A DNA stretch of 64,000 nucleotides from Dryococelus australis (Eukaryota; Arthropoda; Insecta; Phasmatodea; Phasmatidae): positions 304,173,166 to 304,237,165 of the forward strand of contig CM057009.1 of NCBI GenBank assembly GCA_029891345.1, given 5' to 3'. The notes beneath the pieces were generated by a model, which worked only from the letters and a program-made list of their open reading frames with translations, had not been told where the DNA came from and did not search any database. Positions 1 to 12,196 of this stretch are shown here, piece by piece. The first letter of the stretch is position 1. Every line of letters begins with the position of its first letter. Made by a program: the position numbers and the translations under genes.

Positions 1-26
1 TGATAACTATCGTGGCATAAACCTTC

Positions 27-224
27 TTGAGTGGAACCTGCGACCTGTCAACTGCGAGTCAGGCACCTTACCATGTGACCAAAGAAAGTGCTCAGAGGTT
101 GCAAGTGTTCATGACTGTCTTGTTCCAGGTGTTCCAAGCCAGCGACCAGCAAGAGTCAATAGAGGATTTCCAGTCCGTGGTGTGCAAGCATATTGGCGAA
201 CCCAAACCTGCTGCCTGCTCTTGA
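27..224 (+). CDS. Possible terminal coding exon of an unrecognised host gene
   Basis: An open stretch ends in TGA at 222-224, and an AATAAA lies 92 bases further on. A good 3' splice site (pyrimidine-rich CTTGTTCCAG ending at 128) would make the true exon 129-224, encoding VFQASDQQESIEDFQ and ending KPAACS. Without that splice the frame stays open to an ATG-like start near 27. I see no domain, signal peptide or membrane segment and do not recognise the protein. Its GC content is higher than the AT-rich DNA that follows, which favours coding. The upstream part of the gene lies outside the window. It could also be a chance open stretch. Confidence 0.35.
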   Translation: MSGTCDLSTASQAPYHVTKESAQRLQVFMTVLFQVFQASDQQESIEDFQSVVCKHIGEPKPAACS

Positions 225-316
225 CAACTTGAAGAAAGCATGCAGGAGATCAAACTATAAATCCATGTTATTAATTATGTCAGATTTCTTGCAAACTATT
301 ATATTTTGTTCAAATT

Positions 317-322
317 AATAAA
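317..322 (+). promoter_or_regulatory. Polyadenylation signal AATAAA
   Basis: AATAAA lies 92 bases after the stop codon at 222-224, a normal distance for a short 3' UTR. It supports the reading of the upstream stretch as a last exon. AT-rich DNA makes chance AATAAA common, so the support is modest. Confidence 0.35.
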
Positions 323-534
323 AAAGTTGATATTAATACATTAAACATTTTATTTACTCTTTTACTTATACAGAATACGTATTAAATATAATTAGATGAG
401 ACTGCTTGCATTTGATGCTATAAAGACAATACTGGGTGTGTGCGAATGTAGTAACAGTTACGAATGATAAAAATGCCTGCTGTCAGCAGCAAGACATCGT
501 CTGTAATGCTGTAAGGCGGTAATGCAGTGATGCA

Positions 535-780
535 TCATCCTGCTGAAAAAAAACAATCATCATTAACGATCACATCAGTAGAATGTTCGTTGACGTTGCA
601 CATCTTCACAACCCACTCACAAAATCTAACACACCTATCTCGGTGGCCTTTCATAACATGATGTAACATGAGAATATATGGCCTCCGCTTTATATGCTCT
701 AAAATGCGACTGACAATTGATTTACTGATATCTGACTCATGCACAGCTTGACGGATTGACTTAGACTTCCGAGGAACCAT
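535..780 (-). pseudogene. Mariner/Tc1-like transposase fragment
   Basis: The minus strand encodes about 81 residues with the N-terminal half of a mariner-type (IS630-Tc1-mariner) transposase. There is a helix-turn-helix part (SIRQAVHESDISKSIVSRIL) and then HHVMKGHRDRCVRFCEWVV and NEHSTDVIVNDD. These match the family pattern in which DRRxxFCEWxL leads to the first catalytic Asp in a xxIVWSDEA-like motif. Here the Trp-Ser of that motif is gone and the frame closes at once, so the DDE core is missing. It is an old, 5'-biased scrap. No terminal inverted repeats could be placed. Known of the family: the enzyme cuts and pastes DNA at TA sites in the nucleus. Confidence 0.7.
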
Positions 781-1031
781 GTGAATGTGTGCAACACAGC
801 CACCACACTTCTTTCATTCATTGCCGTTCTCATCCTCCGTCATCATTTAAATACATAACTTGAGACGATATCCCATCACCATGTAAGCATCAGTCAAGTC
901 CCATAATCGTGACAGGTTGTGACTTGCTTAACACCAATGGTTTTGTGGAGGCCGAAACCGCTTTCCAGCGTAATTTATAGACGTATATTGAAGAAAACAA
1001 GAGTGGTTCATCAAAATATATTTGTACATTT

Positions 1032-2100
1032 TTGCCTCACATGAAGACAAATATCGCCAGTCAGTTCAAGAAAGACGTACAAGAGAAGAGCCCAATTAAA
1101 TTTAATATGTGGCTTGACTATAGTTATGTGCAGCCAAATCCTTCAAACAAAGGTGCGAACAAAAGAGCATTGAAGATTGCGAATGTACATGTGTATGAGG
1201 CCAACGAAATCCAAAAATTCGTAAAGGTTTTTATACGAAAAATATGCAAAAAGAAATAAATATACAAATATCATGGATCGGAGTGGGTGTTGTCAAAAAT
1301 TGGCCACCTACAGCTCCGAATAAACACGCTGGCAATACTACGCAATTAATAGTGCATAGATTTACCTGAATCAATCAAGAGGAAAGAAGCCATCAATAAA
1401 CAGAAAAAACACCCATGACTACATGTTTATCAAGTGTAGCCTGCTTGTTGGTTATGTTAAAGGTTAGAAATTCGAGCAAGCGGATTGGCGATATTAAGCC
1501 CTGAAAACCAAATTTGTTTTTTTCTTTACTCGAATTCCTGACACAGGCATGTAAAGTTAAAGTCTTTGAGAAGATCATTATACTACCTGGCTGTTAAGAA
1601 CCACCCACGTTTCTTCACTAACTCGACCCTACTGAATAGGCCAATGAGTACTTCCTCACCGAGGAGAAGGTCAAGCCTATAGAAGATGTGAAAGAGGATA
1701 AGTCAGAACACCTGCACTTCATGACAGAAGATGGAAACTCACATTATACCTACATTAAGAACTTTTCGTGCTTTGTGTATCTCCTGGTATCAGCCCACCA
1801 TGAGAAAATGATTATATTTAATGGTTGCTTTACATTTTTCCATGACCTGCTGAGGAAATCTGGACTTACAGGCTGACAGTGTTTAGAAGAATACATCAAA
1901 AAAGGAAAATGCTACAGCGAGAATTGCGATGCCTCAGCCAGGGAAGAAGGAATACCTACATGCTGAAATTCAAAAAATACCATAATATAAATAAATTACC
2001 AGTCGTTGTCTACCTTGCTCAAACCCATTCCGACCTGTAAACCGGACCCCAACCACACACATTACAATACATTGTATGCCTACCAGAAGTACGAGGTATG
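1032..2100 (+). pseudogene. Polinton/Maverick-type DNA polymerase B fossil (N-terminal part)
   Basis: Several short segments follow, in order, the N-terminal region of the protein-primed family B DNA polymerase genes of Polinton/Maverick elements. These are a KFNMWLDY...ANVHVYEANEI...IRKICKKK segment near 1.10-1.26 kb, a HYTYIKNFS segment near 1.74 kb, and LKFKKYHNINKLPVVVY with CKPDPNH near 1.96-2.06 kb. The HYxxIKNxSRL motif followed by LKFKNY...LPFVIYADFE is typical of this family. The piece is broken in several places and lacks the polymerase catalytic domain. No capsid, ATPase or integrase was seen nearby, so it is an isolated, old fragment. Confidence 0.6.
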
Positions 2101-4424
2101 AAGCTATTGTATATACTTGCAAGCCGGTAATAATGCAATACCTTAATCTCTCACTGCAACACTTATTTCACCCTTGCTAGTCCCAATCTAAACAAAAAGA
2201 GCTATATAGTTCCGACATGAATAATTATTGGTTGTTGTTAGAACTACATATGTCGATAAGATGCGACATATAATATCCCGGGAAAATCAAGACCTTGCAT
2301 AATCAACATGCTTGTCAAGGTTGGTTACTTGCAAATTTGGTCACTTTCAAGATTAGGGAATAGACACCAAGGCTCAAATCACTTTTCTTATCATATTTAC
2401 AACAATTCTGTCCATCTGCGTTTTGACAGTATCGTCCATTTTCGATTTTTTTCTTTTGATAAGTGCTTTATGCAGTTATGGCATTTACCAGCAGTTATCT
2501 TACATACCATTGATGGCACTAATACACGCTCATCACACAATTTAAAAGTAGTATTTTAATGATCTTCCATCCTTCTGAGCACTACATATTCTTGAGGGAA
2601 ACATGTCAGACATTTCAACTGCAAAACATCTTGACGTGAACCAGACATCCACGTTATGTGTCATGCCCGCTTGCACCAATGCAGTCGCATCATCCACACC
2701 AGCTACACCAGATCAGCATACGATATGATATGATATGAACAGCATCTACACTTTCCTTGTCAACCTGCAAAGCATGGTCCATGGGCCACACCTTCTTTGA
2801 TTTATTACAGGAGATAATTCTTGTGATAAATTAGTAGGTGGCCTCAAACCATGTTTATCCTAAAAGCACATCAGTCAAACACAAGGTCAATTAAAGGGAA
2901 CATGGGGACAGCTGGCACCACGACGCACCACCTCCTTACAGTTTGCAACATGTCAATGGGTCTGCTGGCCACATTGGAAGTGCTACATAGCCCTAAGGTG
3001 TATCAATCAGTGGGAAGTAATATACCCAAAGTGTATATAAAGTCTCAGGGGATTCAATATTTTCATTTTGCAGTAATAAATAAGACTAAGTATTTTTCAT
3101 TGTGTGATGTCACAATTTACTAAGGAGGCCGCCCATTTTTCATAGGGAGTGCATCAAATTACACAAAAGTCATGCATAAATCACACCCACACAGAGTGAA
3201 ATGCAATGATGTCACAAATGGTGAAATGCAAACACAAGACTCATTAATCATTCTATTTCACCAGTGATGATTGTGTTTGTTAATTATAAGAGTGCATATG
3301 TATTCATCCACCAGAAATCTACCATAAACAGCTTCAATTCATGTTATATTGTTTTCGAAGTTTTTTGACATACCCGTGATGTCACATTCTCAGCCATAAT
3401 TAGGGTATCAGCAGGCACATGTAAGTCACCAATATGTTTAAAATCACCAATCATTATTGTCTGTAATAGTCCTTTACTTATCAACAGCAATCAATATGTC
3501 AACTTTTTTTTCACTTTCACTACTTTGGCGCAGTGTCGGCATCCTTCTCCGAACCCGCCGCCATGTTTTAGTCCAACCTCAGCCATCAGAGCAACGAGCT
3601 GCACAGGAATTGCGCTCCGCGTGCATCACCTCGGCACACTAAGTTTAAGCTGTTACCATATAATATCAATAGTAACTTTTAACTGCACGTTAATTTGCTA
3701 CTTGTAACAGCTGTCACGCCAGAAGGCATTCAGAATTGTTATGTGCCTTTGTTGTTACGCCAAGAGACGCCCAGTGTATTCTTGTAAATATTCAACATTT
3801 AAAAAGACCTTCAGAGAGGATTTTTCCAACTTCTCAACACGTCAACAGGCGTTCAGTGTCTTATACTATTTAATAAGACGTTATAAAATGTGTAAAGTGT
3901 TCGTTTGAAACAACAGTTAATGTCACTATTAACAGTTAAAAGGTCAATAAAGGGCAATTTATGAAATATATGTGCAGCTTTTGTCCGCGATGGACATTTC
4001 AAAGGGATTTGTAGCAATCACCACATACATTTATTTGTTTGTTTACAAATCGCGTCAGAGTAAATGAGAACATTTTGTGTGTACCAGTACAGGCTAAATA
4101 AAGCCGTGTTCAGGAACCTCAGCAATAATCAATTTAAAACATTTCGGAGAACAAACAGTGAACATTCACCTTTTTAATAATTTCAACTCTATTTTGTGTA
4201 CAGGCAAGGGAACACATTTTCGAGCACAGCCATTACAAAGTGATAACGGCCAGTCAGCCAGGTGCCAAACCCTCCCCCGCTCAATGGCGAGGACGAACAT
4301 TGTGATGCAATAGCACATGAGTGCCCGCATACTTGCTAACAAACATGTAATTGTGGAATTTTACTACCTCGGCACGCCGCTTATAGGTATTATATTTTAT
4401 TTATTTTGTTTTATTTTTGCCAAA
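2101..4424. other. AT-rich DNA without recognisable gene
   Basis: No supported gene. There are short open stretches (for example near 2.31-2.56 and 2.85-3.12 kb) that resemble nothing I know. A GC-richer pocket at about 3.52-3.64 kb contains CCCGCCGCCATG but stops at once. An AATAAAGGGC word near 3.94 kb could be a polyadenylation signal, with no gene to attach it to. Confidence 0.4.
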
Positions 4425-6110
4425 ATTGAATTTTAGGTAATGGTTACGTCCTAAAAAAGCTGATAAGGACCATTAGGCTTTAAGTCATCTTAAAATCATA
4501 CCTACCGGGTGATATAGGCCACTATGGATTAGGCAATTTTATAAGCATACATGAACACCATTTCAAAACAGATCGTCTTAGATACATCAAAATCGACCTT
4601 AGGTAATACATACGTCCTAGTACAAGCCGAAATAGCCCATTATGCCTAACACATTTTTATAAGCATACCTGGCCATCATTTCCGAACCGATAAATTTACA
4701 GACACCAAAAATGTGTTGTAGATAATTCTTATAACCCCCAAGAAGCAGATACAGACCATTTTGCCTTAGCTAAATTTATAAACATACCTGACCATCATTT
4801 GCGAGCTGGTAGACTTAGATACATCAAAATCGAATGTTAGGTAATACGTACGACCCAGTACAAGCTGGAATAGTCCATTATGACTAAGGCATTTTTATAA
4901 GCATACTCGGTCACCATTTACAATACGATAGACTTACAGACACCAAAATTGTATTGTAGGCAATGCTTACGACACCCAACAATCAAATACAGACCATTAT
5001 GCCATAGTCAAATTTATAAGCATACATGGCTATAATTTGCAAACTGATAGACTTAGATGCATAAAAATCAAACCAAAGGTAATGCATATAACCTAGTACG
5101 ATCTGATATAGGCCAATTTTGTCTTAGGCCATTTTATAAACATTATGACTACCAATTCCGAACCAATATACTTACATATATCAAAATCGAACCTAAGGTA
5201 ATACGTATGAGCTAGTACAATAAGAGTAATGTACTGTAATTTAAAGGGTTTAGTAACATCCCCCAGTGTTATGCTTGAATGCTTAGCAGGGGATGGCCTA
5301 CAAACTAACTTATAACCTAACTTAAATGTTCACCCATGCCTTACCCAGGATTCGAACCCAGAGCCTCCCACATGCCAGATCGGTGGTGCACCAACTGACT
5401 GCGCAATGGGAGGTCAGCTAGTAGGGTTGGCAGGTAAGTGGGCTTAGCGTATCGTCGACAACGAGGTCATTAGAGAGGGTGCAAGTTGCACAAGTAAGAG
5501 GGAGTGGGGAAGTATTGGGAAGGAATCGGCCATGGCCTTTTTTGGGAACCATTCCAGCATTTGCCTGGAGTGATTTCGGGAAACCATGGAAAACCTAAAT
5601 CAGGATAGCCTGACTGGGAAGCGAACCCGGGTCCTGCTGAATCCAAGTCCAGTGAGTTACTGCTGCACCACCTCGCTCGGTGGGTCGGCTAGTAGTACAA
5701 TAAGATATAGGCCACTATGTTTAAGGCATTTTTATAATCATACTTGGCCACAATTTCCAAACCAACAGACTTAGAGACACCAAAATTCAATTGCAGGTAA
5801 TTCTTAGGCCAGTGACTCCCAACAAGCCAATACAGACTATTATGACTTTAGTTATTTTATAGTCGCACCTAACGAACAATTTATAAACGAATCGTAGGTA
5901 CTATGTGTGACCTCCTACAGATCGATATGTCATTATCTAGTACCTTTTATAGACATATGTAGTCACCATTTTCGAACCAATATATTTTCAGTCGTCAAAT
6001 TCGACTCGTAGATACTACTTGCGACTCCAAATAGGTAATTATGTCTTAGGCCATAATACAGACCTACCTAGCCTCTATAACTGAACTTAAGGAAATAGAT
6101 GCATCAAAAT
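4425..6110. repeat. Degenerate tandem array, about 119-bp units (dimer about 237 bp), split by a SINE
   Basis: The word GATACATCAAAATCGA recurs at 4581 and 4817, and the related GACACCAAAA at 4701 and 4939. The basic period is therefore close to 119-120 bp with a two-unit (A/B) super-period of about 237 bp. Each unit also carries variants of TTTTATAAGCATACCTGGCCATCATTT and a CCATTATGCC word. The array resumes at about 5.70 kb after a SINE insertion and fades near 6.1 kb, giving roughly ten units in all. Units differ from each other a good deal, so the array is old. No open frame runs through it. Confidence 0.75.
5226..5692 (-). mobile_element. tRNA-derived SINE (minus strand) with 13-bp target duplication
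   Basis: The 13-mer TAGTACAATAAGA occurs at 5213-5225 and again at 5693-5705, exactly flanking this 467-bp block, so it is a target-site duplication. Read on the minus strand the block starts with a tRNA-like head: ACCGAGCGAGGTGGTGCAG contains a degenerate pol III A box, and GGACCCGGGTTCGCTTCCC is a B box. It is followed by a TTTCCATGGTTTCCC and CAGGCAAATGCTGG body, which I associate with polyneopteran insect SINEs. A second tRNA-like module (B box GGGTTCGAATCC on minus) lies near 5.34-5.41 kb, so the element looks composite or dimeric. It sits inside the tandem array and is younger than it. Confidence 0.75.
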
Positions 6111-8054
6111 TGGATCACAGGAATCCCGCCCGACTCTGAAGAAGTTAAAATTCCCTGTTACGCCGTAATTAATTTGATAAGCATAGTTGACAACAGTTTC
6201 CGATTCATAGAAGAGAACTGCAATAGTCAGTTGGTAGACAGCCCTCCAGGACCAAAACACTCCAATATTTTGTGGCAAGATCCCTTTTTAAGCATTCGAT
6301 TTTTCGATTCGTTACAGACATTATCCAAGTCAGTTCTTATAGACGTTGAGTTGCATACATCACACACATGACTTAACTTTCACCATAACCTATGCATACA
6401 TACAACACGATAACTATACAGCTTATTACAAGAAACCATAACAGTGATCTTAGAAACTATCAGACCTGTCATTCCCTGTAGCCATCTCGAAGGTACTTGT
6501 ATCGTGTGTGAACAGGACCGAGCATGTCGGCGTCTGAACATACAGCTGCTAAGGTCGTGTGCCTCGCAAAAGCTATGATGTCACTCCAGAAGGAAACTAA
6601 CAAAGCCGAAACTTTTGGTACCATGTAAGGAAGAGTTTGAGGACATCTCTGCAGTCGTAACCCGAGCCATGTACGAACTACTATCAGACCTACACTTTAA
6701 CCAATCTTTAAAGTAAGTAAATCCCATAGCATAGATCTCATTAAGACAAATTCCGATACTTATGTCGTAATTGACCCAACTATTATATACTCAGCTTCTA
6801 TTCAGATTACCTACTCAAGTGCCCTTTCCCACTTTTTTATATAAAAAGCATGTACTGAGTACAGGAAGGCTGAAAAGCATTAATATGTGATCCGGTAACA
6901 AATAAGAAAATAAGAACACGTGCTAATGACGTATACATATTTGTTTTATTTAATTAATGTAATGTTTTATTTATGCTGGCAGAGTTAGAGCTGTATAGGA
7001 ACTCTTTTACATCTAACCAGCTGTAAACGTTCACGTACATTTAATGCAGTCATTATTTCATTACAAAACAAAATATTTACAGAAGGGAAGAGACAATTAC
7101 CTGTTGAATTTTTACTCCCCTATGAAAACATTATATTCTGAGTGTCGGAGGAATCGAAATATTACGTATGTGGGCCAGTCACAAAAAGAGAAAAGAAATA
7201 CATTTGGATACGCGACTTAAAAAGTTCATAGTGAATTTTCACTTACCTTTGGAGAACAGCATACAGACACTGATTAGAGGGAATTGCCATAACTTTAGGA
7301 CATAATAAAGTTACAAAATATTAAAGATCAATTCTTTTATTTGAGGGTTTAAGCACTGATATGTATAGGATATTGTCAAATTTCCTTATGTACTTTACAC
7401 TTTACCCACCATTCGCAATAAGTACATGCAGGTTCTAAAGTTACAATGCATTATCTGGGTCTGTTAAGTAACAGAAGCAACAGGAATTGAAACTACACTA
7501 CACAGCATTAATTTTGGAGTTATCTAGAAAAAGCTGTAACTAGTGAATTTTCACTCATCTTAAAATATAACAAATAATAGTCGTTCTGCAAGTTTTTTGT
7601 CTAATATATCAATTGGTTTCGATATGTAAAATATGTGTACAAAGAGGTTACGTTAGTATTATATCAGAAACTTCGTAACTTAAATGTGTTTCACTGTTCA
7701 TGTACAGTAAGTATATATATAATTTATAATGTATGTAAAGTATTATTCCAGTATTATGTGTTCACCAGTTGTTTGGAGAACTGAATATAAATCATATTTG
7801 GTGATGAATTATTAGATTTTCTACTGGTAACTTCTCATTTAGCTGTCCACCCACTGCATCCCTAATATAAAAAAAACGAATTTGTAGGGACGGTGAGTTC
7901 CATTATTTATCTTCAAACTGAACATTTATATTAATTGTGTGTCACTATAATCGAATGAATTTACACTTTGTGTAATTCTACGGAGATTTTTATATCGTAT
8001 AGTTGTCCTGTTTGTACAGCAATTCAGAAAAAAAAACTATAACAATTTTACTCC
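6111..8054. other. AT-rich DNA, no gene; faint internal repetition
   Basis: No supported gene. The phrase GTGAATTTTCACT recurs near 7.23 and 7.54 kb, and TTTTTACTCCC-like words recur at about 7.11 and 8.05 kb, suggesting a very old tandem or dispersed repeat with spacing around 310 bp. Open stretches here are short and AT-biased. Confidence 0.35.
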
Positions 8055-8726
8055 CACTGATGAGATATAGGAGTAAAAGTGTTACAGTTTTTTTTTTGTT
8101 GATACAAATTCTTGTTAATCCTATTAGCTTTTCTATGATATTTTGAAAATAGTATATTTTTGTATAAAGTAACTGGTCAGTATGTCTTGAAAAATTATTT
8201 TTAGGAATGAGTAACAATTTTGTCTGATCTGCATTATTTTGAACACACAATCTAAAACAGTTCTGCTATTGTAGGAAATATTATCTTGTTTTATCCTAAT
8301 GACTTTTGCAATGGCGATGACCAGTTGAATTGTAAAATTTTATTGCAGACATATGCCTTTGCAGAGCTAAGTTGTCACAAAACCCGGCGCCTGAAAATAA
8401 AGTATAAAACAAACTCAGATTAGCTATTGTTAAAAACTATAAAACGAAAACATAGGCCCATTTAGTAGAGTATTACTGCTATTCGTTTTTAAAAAGATTT
8501 TTGCGATGAGATAAAAGTCGCACATTATTTTAGATTTCTAAAATTCTACTGCAGTAACTTTAACAGTGTTTTAATATCACCATTGCACTTTTTACAAAAT
8601 TATTAACACTGTTTTGTACAAGCACAACCAAAATTTAATTGCATATCTGTTCAAACTACAGTAGACAAAAGTGTATTCCATGTAATATCTGTGTTAGGAT
8701 TCGACGAATTTCTGACAAACTGATGT
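8055..8726. repeat. Dispersed repeat, copy A (partner at 41.35-42.05 kb, same orientation)
   Basis: From CACTGATGAGATATAGG near 8.055 kb to GACAAACTGAT near 8.725 kb the sequence aligns collinearly with 41.347-42.045 kb. Shared words include AGTAACTGGTCAGTA, GCCTTTGCAGAGCTAAGTTG, TAAAAGTCGCACATT and ACTACAGTAGACAAAA. A poly-T run occurs at the same place in both copies (11 T here, 25 T there). By eye the copies are roughly 80 percent identical with small indels. Neither encodes a protein. No terminal repeats or target duplications were found, so the family is unknown. Confidence 0.8.
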
Positions 8727-8788
8727 GTGCCGTGTGCCTCCACCCCTTAAGACCGTTTGTCTGGCCGTAACCTGAAACACCACCGCAG

Positions 8789-8935
8789 CGGGGCTGCACA
8801 CTCTACTTGGAACGAGTGTGTGCCCGGTCGCCAGAGCGACCAGGTGCAGAGCAAGAGCAGGGCATGCTGGCGCAAGTGCAGTCGGAGGTTGCCACGGAAA
8901 CGAGAGATGCTGCGGAAGGAGACGACAAAGGCTGA
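8789..8935 (+). CDS. Weak candidate terminal exon in a GC-rich pocket
   Basis: A GC-rich island sits in AT-rich DNA. After a possible 3' splice site (CACCACCGCAG ending at 8788) one frame runs 48 codons to TGA at 8933-8935, including EQEQGMLAQVQSEVATETRD, an acidic and possibly coiled-coil-like tail. A second frame is also open (8757-8939) but is an arginine-rich translation that looks like a shadow. There is no recognised family and the polypyrimidine tract is poor. It may be non-coding or part of an unrecognised repeat. Confidence 0.2.
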   Translation, partial: RGCTLYLERVCARSPERPGAEQEQGMLAQVQSEVATETRDAAEGDDKG

Positions 8936-10860
8936 TTAAGCTAAACTTGAGAACTAAGGCCTAATTAAAGACGTTTTTATGTTACTCTAATTAAAATGGC
9001 CATGGTTTGTTTTGCAAGTACTGTTTTATTTGTTGTGTTTGCAAGGTAACGTGTTATTATTTATTTTTCATCTCCCGCATAGTGTTTTGTCCATCTAATT
9101 TCATCAATGTTCATGTAGCAGGAATATTTGTGTTGTTTTTAATATGTCTACTTAATTTTTCATATATCAGAAGGGTCAATAATGCAAAACATGTGATACA
9201 GTAGTCACGTTTTGGTGCGAGGGCAAGCCGCTGCGAGCCCCTGGGTCGGGCAGAAGAGACAGTCGGCGCGAAACATCCATAGTAAGTGGCGGGCATGTGT
9301 TAAGCTCCGGCGTTTTCCCACGCACGCTGGGCGGCCATCAACTTCTTGAATCTTGACATTAACGCCAATAGACTCCAAAGTACCTGGAACATTATTTTTC
9401 ATCTAGCCGCCCGGAAAACCACCTCCACTTCCCGGTGGAATAGCACTGTCGCGGGGAGATTCAGTTTTCATGTAAGTTTTAATTTGCGAAAGACATTTCG
9501 AAGTGTTACCGCATGGCCGGTCACAATAGCCCAGTGTATTTCATGTCAAGTGCCGTCATCGAAGGGATGTAATTTTGCCGTATTAAATACGTATGTTAGA
9601 ACTTTCACTACGTCATTTACTCACATCGCAGTATGCGTGTCAGGGGACGGGCCCGTAAAATACCTGTTCATTCAATTTCCGTAAGTTATCTTATCCGCAA
9701 GTGTTCTGAGATTCGTTTCTCATTGTATGGGCGTGTGGGAGGCCCTAACAACCCAGGCACGCGCGTTTAAGTGTTCCATAATATTCCGGCCAACATCAAC
9801 AATGGTGCATAGCCAACCGACGGGCTATCGTTTAGTAAACTACATTTTTCTGGATCAATAGTCAACAACGCAGATGTCAACAATTCAATTTCAACGGCGA
9901 TGAGATTGGTCCTGGGCGGACGGTCTGCAACCCCGAGGTTAAGAGGATCAGCATCAACATTGATGTCGCTTGACGGTGTCTGGCGCCTACTGGGTATACT
10001 CATTCCAACAGCTCACCATTATCGCTCCAGAAAATCTCATTCCATTGTGTCCTTGTACTTGTATGTGTATTCGATAACTGCTAATGTCTTAATATTTTTT
10101 ACACAAATGTTTCTTTTAATAAATTGAATTGACTTTACACATGTTATGCCTTTTTTATAACAATATTTTTACACAGATATTTATTGTATCACAGTTCATA
10201 TATGTATTACATATTTGCTTACCTTGGTATGTGTTGATGTTTGTTGTGGTGTGTACTCATGATTGACTTTTGGATTATGCAGAAGTGTACAAATGGTAAT
10301 GTTTATATTTCAATGAATGACAGTAACTTGTGACATATTATATTTTGTATTGTTGTTTTGTAGCTGCTCCAATGTGATTGTTTCAATGAAATGTGACTTG
10401 AATTTTAGAATTGTTACATGGGGATTTTGTTATTATGCAGTGTGTTTGTGTGTTGTGTTTGGAGGAAAAAGGTCACAGTAGTATTATACTTTAACACTTT
10501 AAGGTTAGGTATTGATTTGGTAAAGATTACCTCCAAATTTTTTTCCAAATGAAGGGGTAATATATAATATATAATATAGTATATATAGTTATCAGATTCA
10601 CTTTTGGTTAAATTTCGCTGTTTATTTTGTCACTGAGTGTATTTTGTCCTAATTTTTCCTTTCACGTCATTGTTTAGAAGTAAGGGCTTTATAAGTTTTA
10701 ATGTGAGTCTGTAATACGAATTTTATCTGGAATGCGTGGCACTTTTGGTTTCCCAGGTTTCAGAGCAAGGTGACGAAACTTTTGAGATTGAATTTTTTTT
10801 CTAAAATCTCATGCCATCAGCACTTTAATCTTACCACACAGTGGCATGAGAGAATTGAAA
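8936..10860. other. Intergenic DNA with two GC-rich pockets
   Basis: No supported gene. A GC-rich pocket at 9.20-9.48 kb ends in a strong 5' splice-like site (CAT|GTAAGTTTT near 9.47 kb), but the upstream translation resembles nothing known. A second pocket at 9.72-10.05 kb has a 78-codon open stretch on the minus strand (9767-10003) with balanced composition and no recognised motif. The rest is AT-rich. Either pocket could be a short exon or an LTR-like remnant. Confidence 0.3.
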
Positions 10861-10867
10861 AGACGAG

Positions 10868-11834
10868 GTGACGGGAAGAATCTGCACCAAATCCGTGTTT
10901 GAATTAACCGTGGACGGCGATTCTGAGTGTGTATTGACTCTGGATAGTTGTTTCGGACCGCACATCACCGAGCAAATACGTTCCAACATGGGAAAATGGC
11001 CAAGCTGTTCACCGCAAATAAACTACTTGAAGATGAAACTAAACACAAAACCCCCTTGTTCGTTTTTTTGAGCTCGGTATAGAAAACCTGGGTATTTACC
11101 TGGATGTTGCATAATTGAAATCACGGGATGGCAAAGGTGAACATGTAGAGGCAGAGCGTGACAATGCGAGGTTCCTGAAATTAAAAACGGTGTTTACCAG
11201 TCATCCGCAACTCACCGAAGACGGGTATGCGATCAACACCAATAAAGATATTCCGAACGTACAGTGTCATCGCTTCCAGATGATTTTCAACCATGGTTCA
11301 AGAACCAGATTTCGCATTCACTTGAGCAAGGACTCGGCACCCGTTATTCTACCATTCAATAAATCCGAGACAGTCTTTGTCCAAATTCACGTGTACTGTG
11401 TCGAGGTTCATTCGACCGAGCCGCTGGAATATTTCAATAGCCCACACTTTAACATAAGCGTGTCGACAAACACATACAGAATATCGTTGGCTGTTGACGA
11501 TAACGACATTCTATCCCCGTGTACGAAAATCGAACTAGTAAAGACAAATGTCTATCTCGTGCATAATAATCGGCTCATTATTGAGGTTGTTGTAGAGTCC
11601 CGGCATCGATTCTACGATGGTTTAAAATTGAGCAATACATCATCGCAAAAAGGAATTGCAGTGCTCATGCTCATGAAAGATGATTATATTGATTGCATGG
11701 CTGCGATCTACTTGATTGTCGGTCCATCGCCGCTGATTCAGTTGAAAGAAATGAATATTAATCGAGGAAAAAATTGCAACAAATATATTTTACGGCAAAT
11801 CGTTGACGGTGGTGATGAAAAACGTTGCATCTGA
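10868..11834 (+). pseudogene. Unrecognised open segments at the left edge of the viral fossil
   Basis: A short segment at 10.87-11.07 kb (contains ICTKSVFELTVDGDSECVL) is followed by a 239-codon open segment at 11.115-11.834 kb. The latter is rich in beta-prone stretches (RFRIHLSKDSAPVILPF, TYRISLAVDDNDILSP) and has no signal peptide or obvious membrane helix. I cannot name a family. Assignment to the virus rests only on position next to the p74 fossil and on similar composition. It could be an unrelated element. Confidence 0.4.
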
Positions 11835-12196
11835 TTGTAAGAACATCGGTTTGATGAAATTCGACAATTTCTCGATAAACAACTTACAGATTAACGGGTG
11901 TAATGTTGCCATTTACACTATTCTCCAGCGAGCCTATTCATCAACAGAACGGTACAAGTGATTGCCGACAGCAAACAAGCAACTACTTCAACTGTTTTAA
12001 ATTTTCAAAAAGAATGTAGAATTTACTACTACAAAAGATGCTTCTGGTAATGTCAAGTTTGATTTATACGATAAAGATTTGACTTGTGCCAACATGAAAA
12101 AATTGGACGAGCTCATTTCATTTTCAAAATTGTCATTTTAAAAAATATACATTTTTTTAAATATGATGTACTGTTTATTTATTTATTTTTTCCTTA

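Noticed and set aside
5341-5680. Possible tRNA genes because of A and B boxes
   Set aside because: No complete cloverleaf can be drawn with proper acceptor stem and anticodon arm; the boxes belong to a SINE.
7203-7214. Isolated TTGGATACGCGA, the Merlin subterminal word
   Set aside because: A single copy without neighbours or inverted ends; most likely chance or a very old scrap.
9346-9684. 112-codon frame containing a strong GTAAGT donor
   Set aside because: The translation resembles nothing known, runs through the donor, and lies in DNA without other coding signs. A short exon ending at the donor remains possible but is unsupported.
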